Positions 20,105 through 20,300 of a stretch of DNA of 20,300 nucleotides are shown one piece after another; the first letter of the stretch is position 1; the number at the start of each line of letters is the position of its first letter. The notes beneath the pieces are model-generated. The model saw only the letters and a list, made by a program, of their open reading frames with translations. It was not told the origin of the DNA and made no database searches. The translations under genes were made by a program, and so were the position numbers. Origin of the DNA: a virus; IMG/VR virus record IMGVR_UViG_3300031841_003681, positions 1 to 20,300 of that record; one strand, given 5' to 3'.

Positions 20105-20300
20105 ATGCAATTCAATCTTCCTCAGCAACTTCAAATGGAAGTTGTTAAATATGACGCTTCTCGTAAGCAACTAGCTAAAGCTTTAGAAGAAAAGAACAAG
20201 CCAGCAAAGCGCAAAGCAAGTCATCCTCGTGGCAACGTAATGCCATTAGGTTTAATACCTGATGACATTATTAAGCCTGCTGATATGCAAGAGGCTATTG
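20105..20300 (+). CDS. Hypothetical protein, partial at right edge
   Basis: ATG 20105, open to the end of the window (65 residues seen). Product MQFNLPQQLQMEVVKYDASR, then QLAKALEEKNKPAKRKASHP, with a helix, a basic stretch and PLGLIPDDIIKPADMQEAI at the edge. The short gap after 20065 holds no RNA element. Too little is present for a family call. Confidence 0.65.
   Translation, partial: MQFNLPQQLQMEVVKYDASRKQLAKALEEKNKPAKRKASHPRGNVMPLGLIPDDIIKPADMQEAI

Noticed and set aside
1-20300. CRISPR array, insertion sequence or integrase/attachment site
   Set aside because: No regularly spaced direct repeats, no transposase or integrase motifs and no long terminal inverted repeats were seen on either strand.

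Overview
The window looks like about 20 kb of a tailed double-stranded DNA phage genome, including part of the packaging and virion region. The firm anchor is a complete large terminase on the minus strand (2571-4097), with a Walker A variant (PRGSAKST), Walker B (VMIDD) and nuclease aspartates. No ribosomal RNA, no standard tRNA gene, no transposase and no host metabolic gene was seen. A cyanobacterial host is a guess. It rests on a DUF4214-like segment in one virion-type protein, an AbrB-fold protein, DnaA-box-like sequences of the form TTTTCCACA, and the general resemblance of several small proteins to cyanophage hypotheticals. No search could be run.

Layout. From 1 to 13349 every gene runs leftward, packed with ATGA or TAATG overlaps. 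Transcription order starts with a 613-aa disordered protein, then a run of glycine-, alanine- and proline-rich or coiled-coil proteins that look like internal virion or tail components. These are followed by a two-frame gene (5978 to 5234) that probably needs a +1 frameshift, two proteins sharing a short helical motif, the large terminase, a membrane/coiled-coil protein, an AbrB-like protein and several small basic proteins. Two of the small basic proteins look like the separated halves of one viral basic-protein family. At about 13.4 kb the strand switches. From 13431 to the right edge every gene runs rightward and nearly all encode proteins under 120 aa of unknown function, as expected of an early or host-takeover module.

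The most unusual content is RNA-level structure in the rightward block. Between 14339 and 15255 four copies of one structured element fill the spaces between five consecutive tiny genes. Each has an outer 5-bp helix whose 3' strand directly follows a 7-bp stem closed by a 7-nt loop matching the tRNA T-loop pattern. The two helices add up to 12 bp, the same as acceptor stem plus T stem in a tRNA. Each copy ends with a conserved UAUUGCC and another hairpin. The helices are kept by compensatory changes between copies, and the 5' strand lies at the stop codon of the preceding gene. A second, different element (about 33-60 nt; a stem, then CAU, a variable hairpin, GUAAG, and the other side of the stem) occurs four times, at 14110, 17721, 19275 and 19835, each 21-33 nt ahead of a likely start codon. 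I do not recognise either as a named RNA class.

The strand switch is followed by two hairpin terminators and about 500 bp without a convincing gene. This stretch holds a purine-rich tract, two DnaA-box-like sequences and an 8-bp leader inverted repeat, and is a candidate replication or regulatory region.
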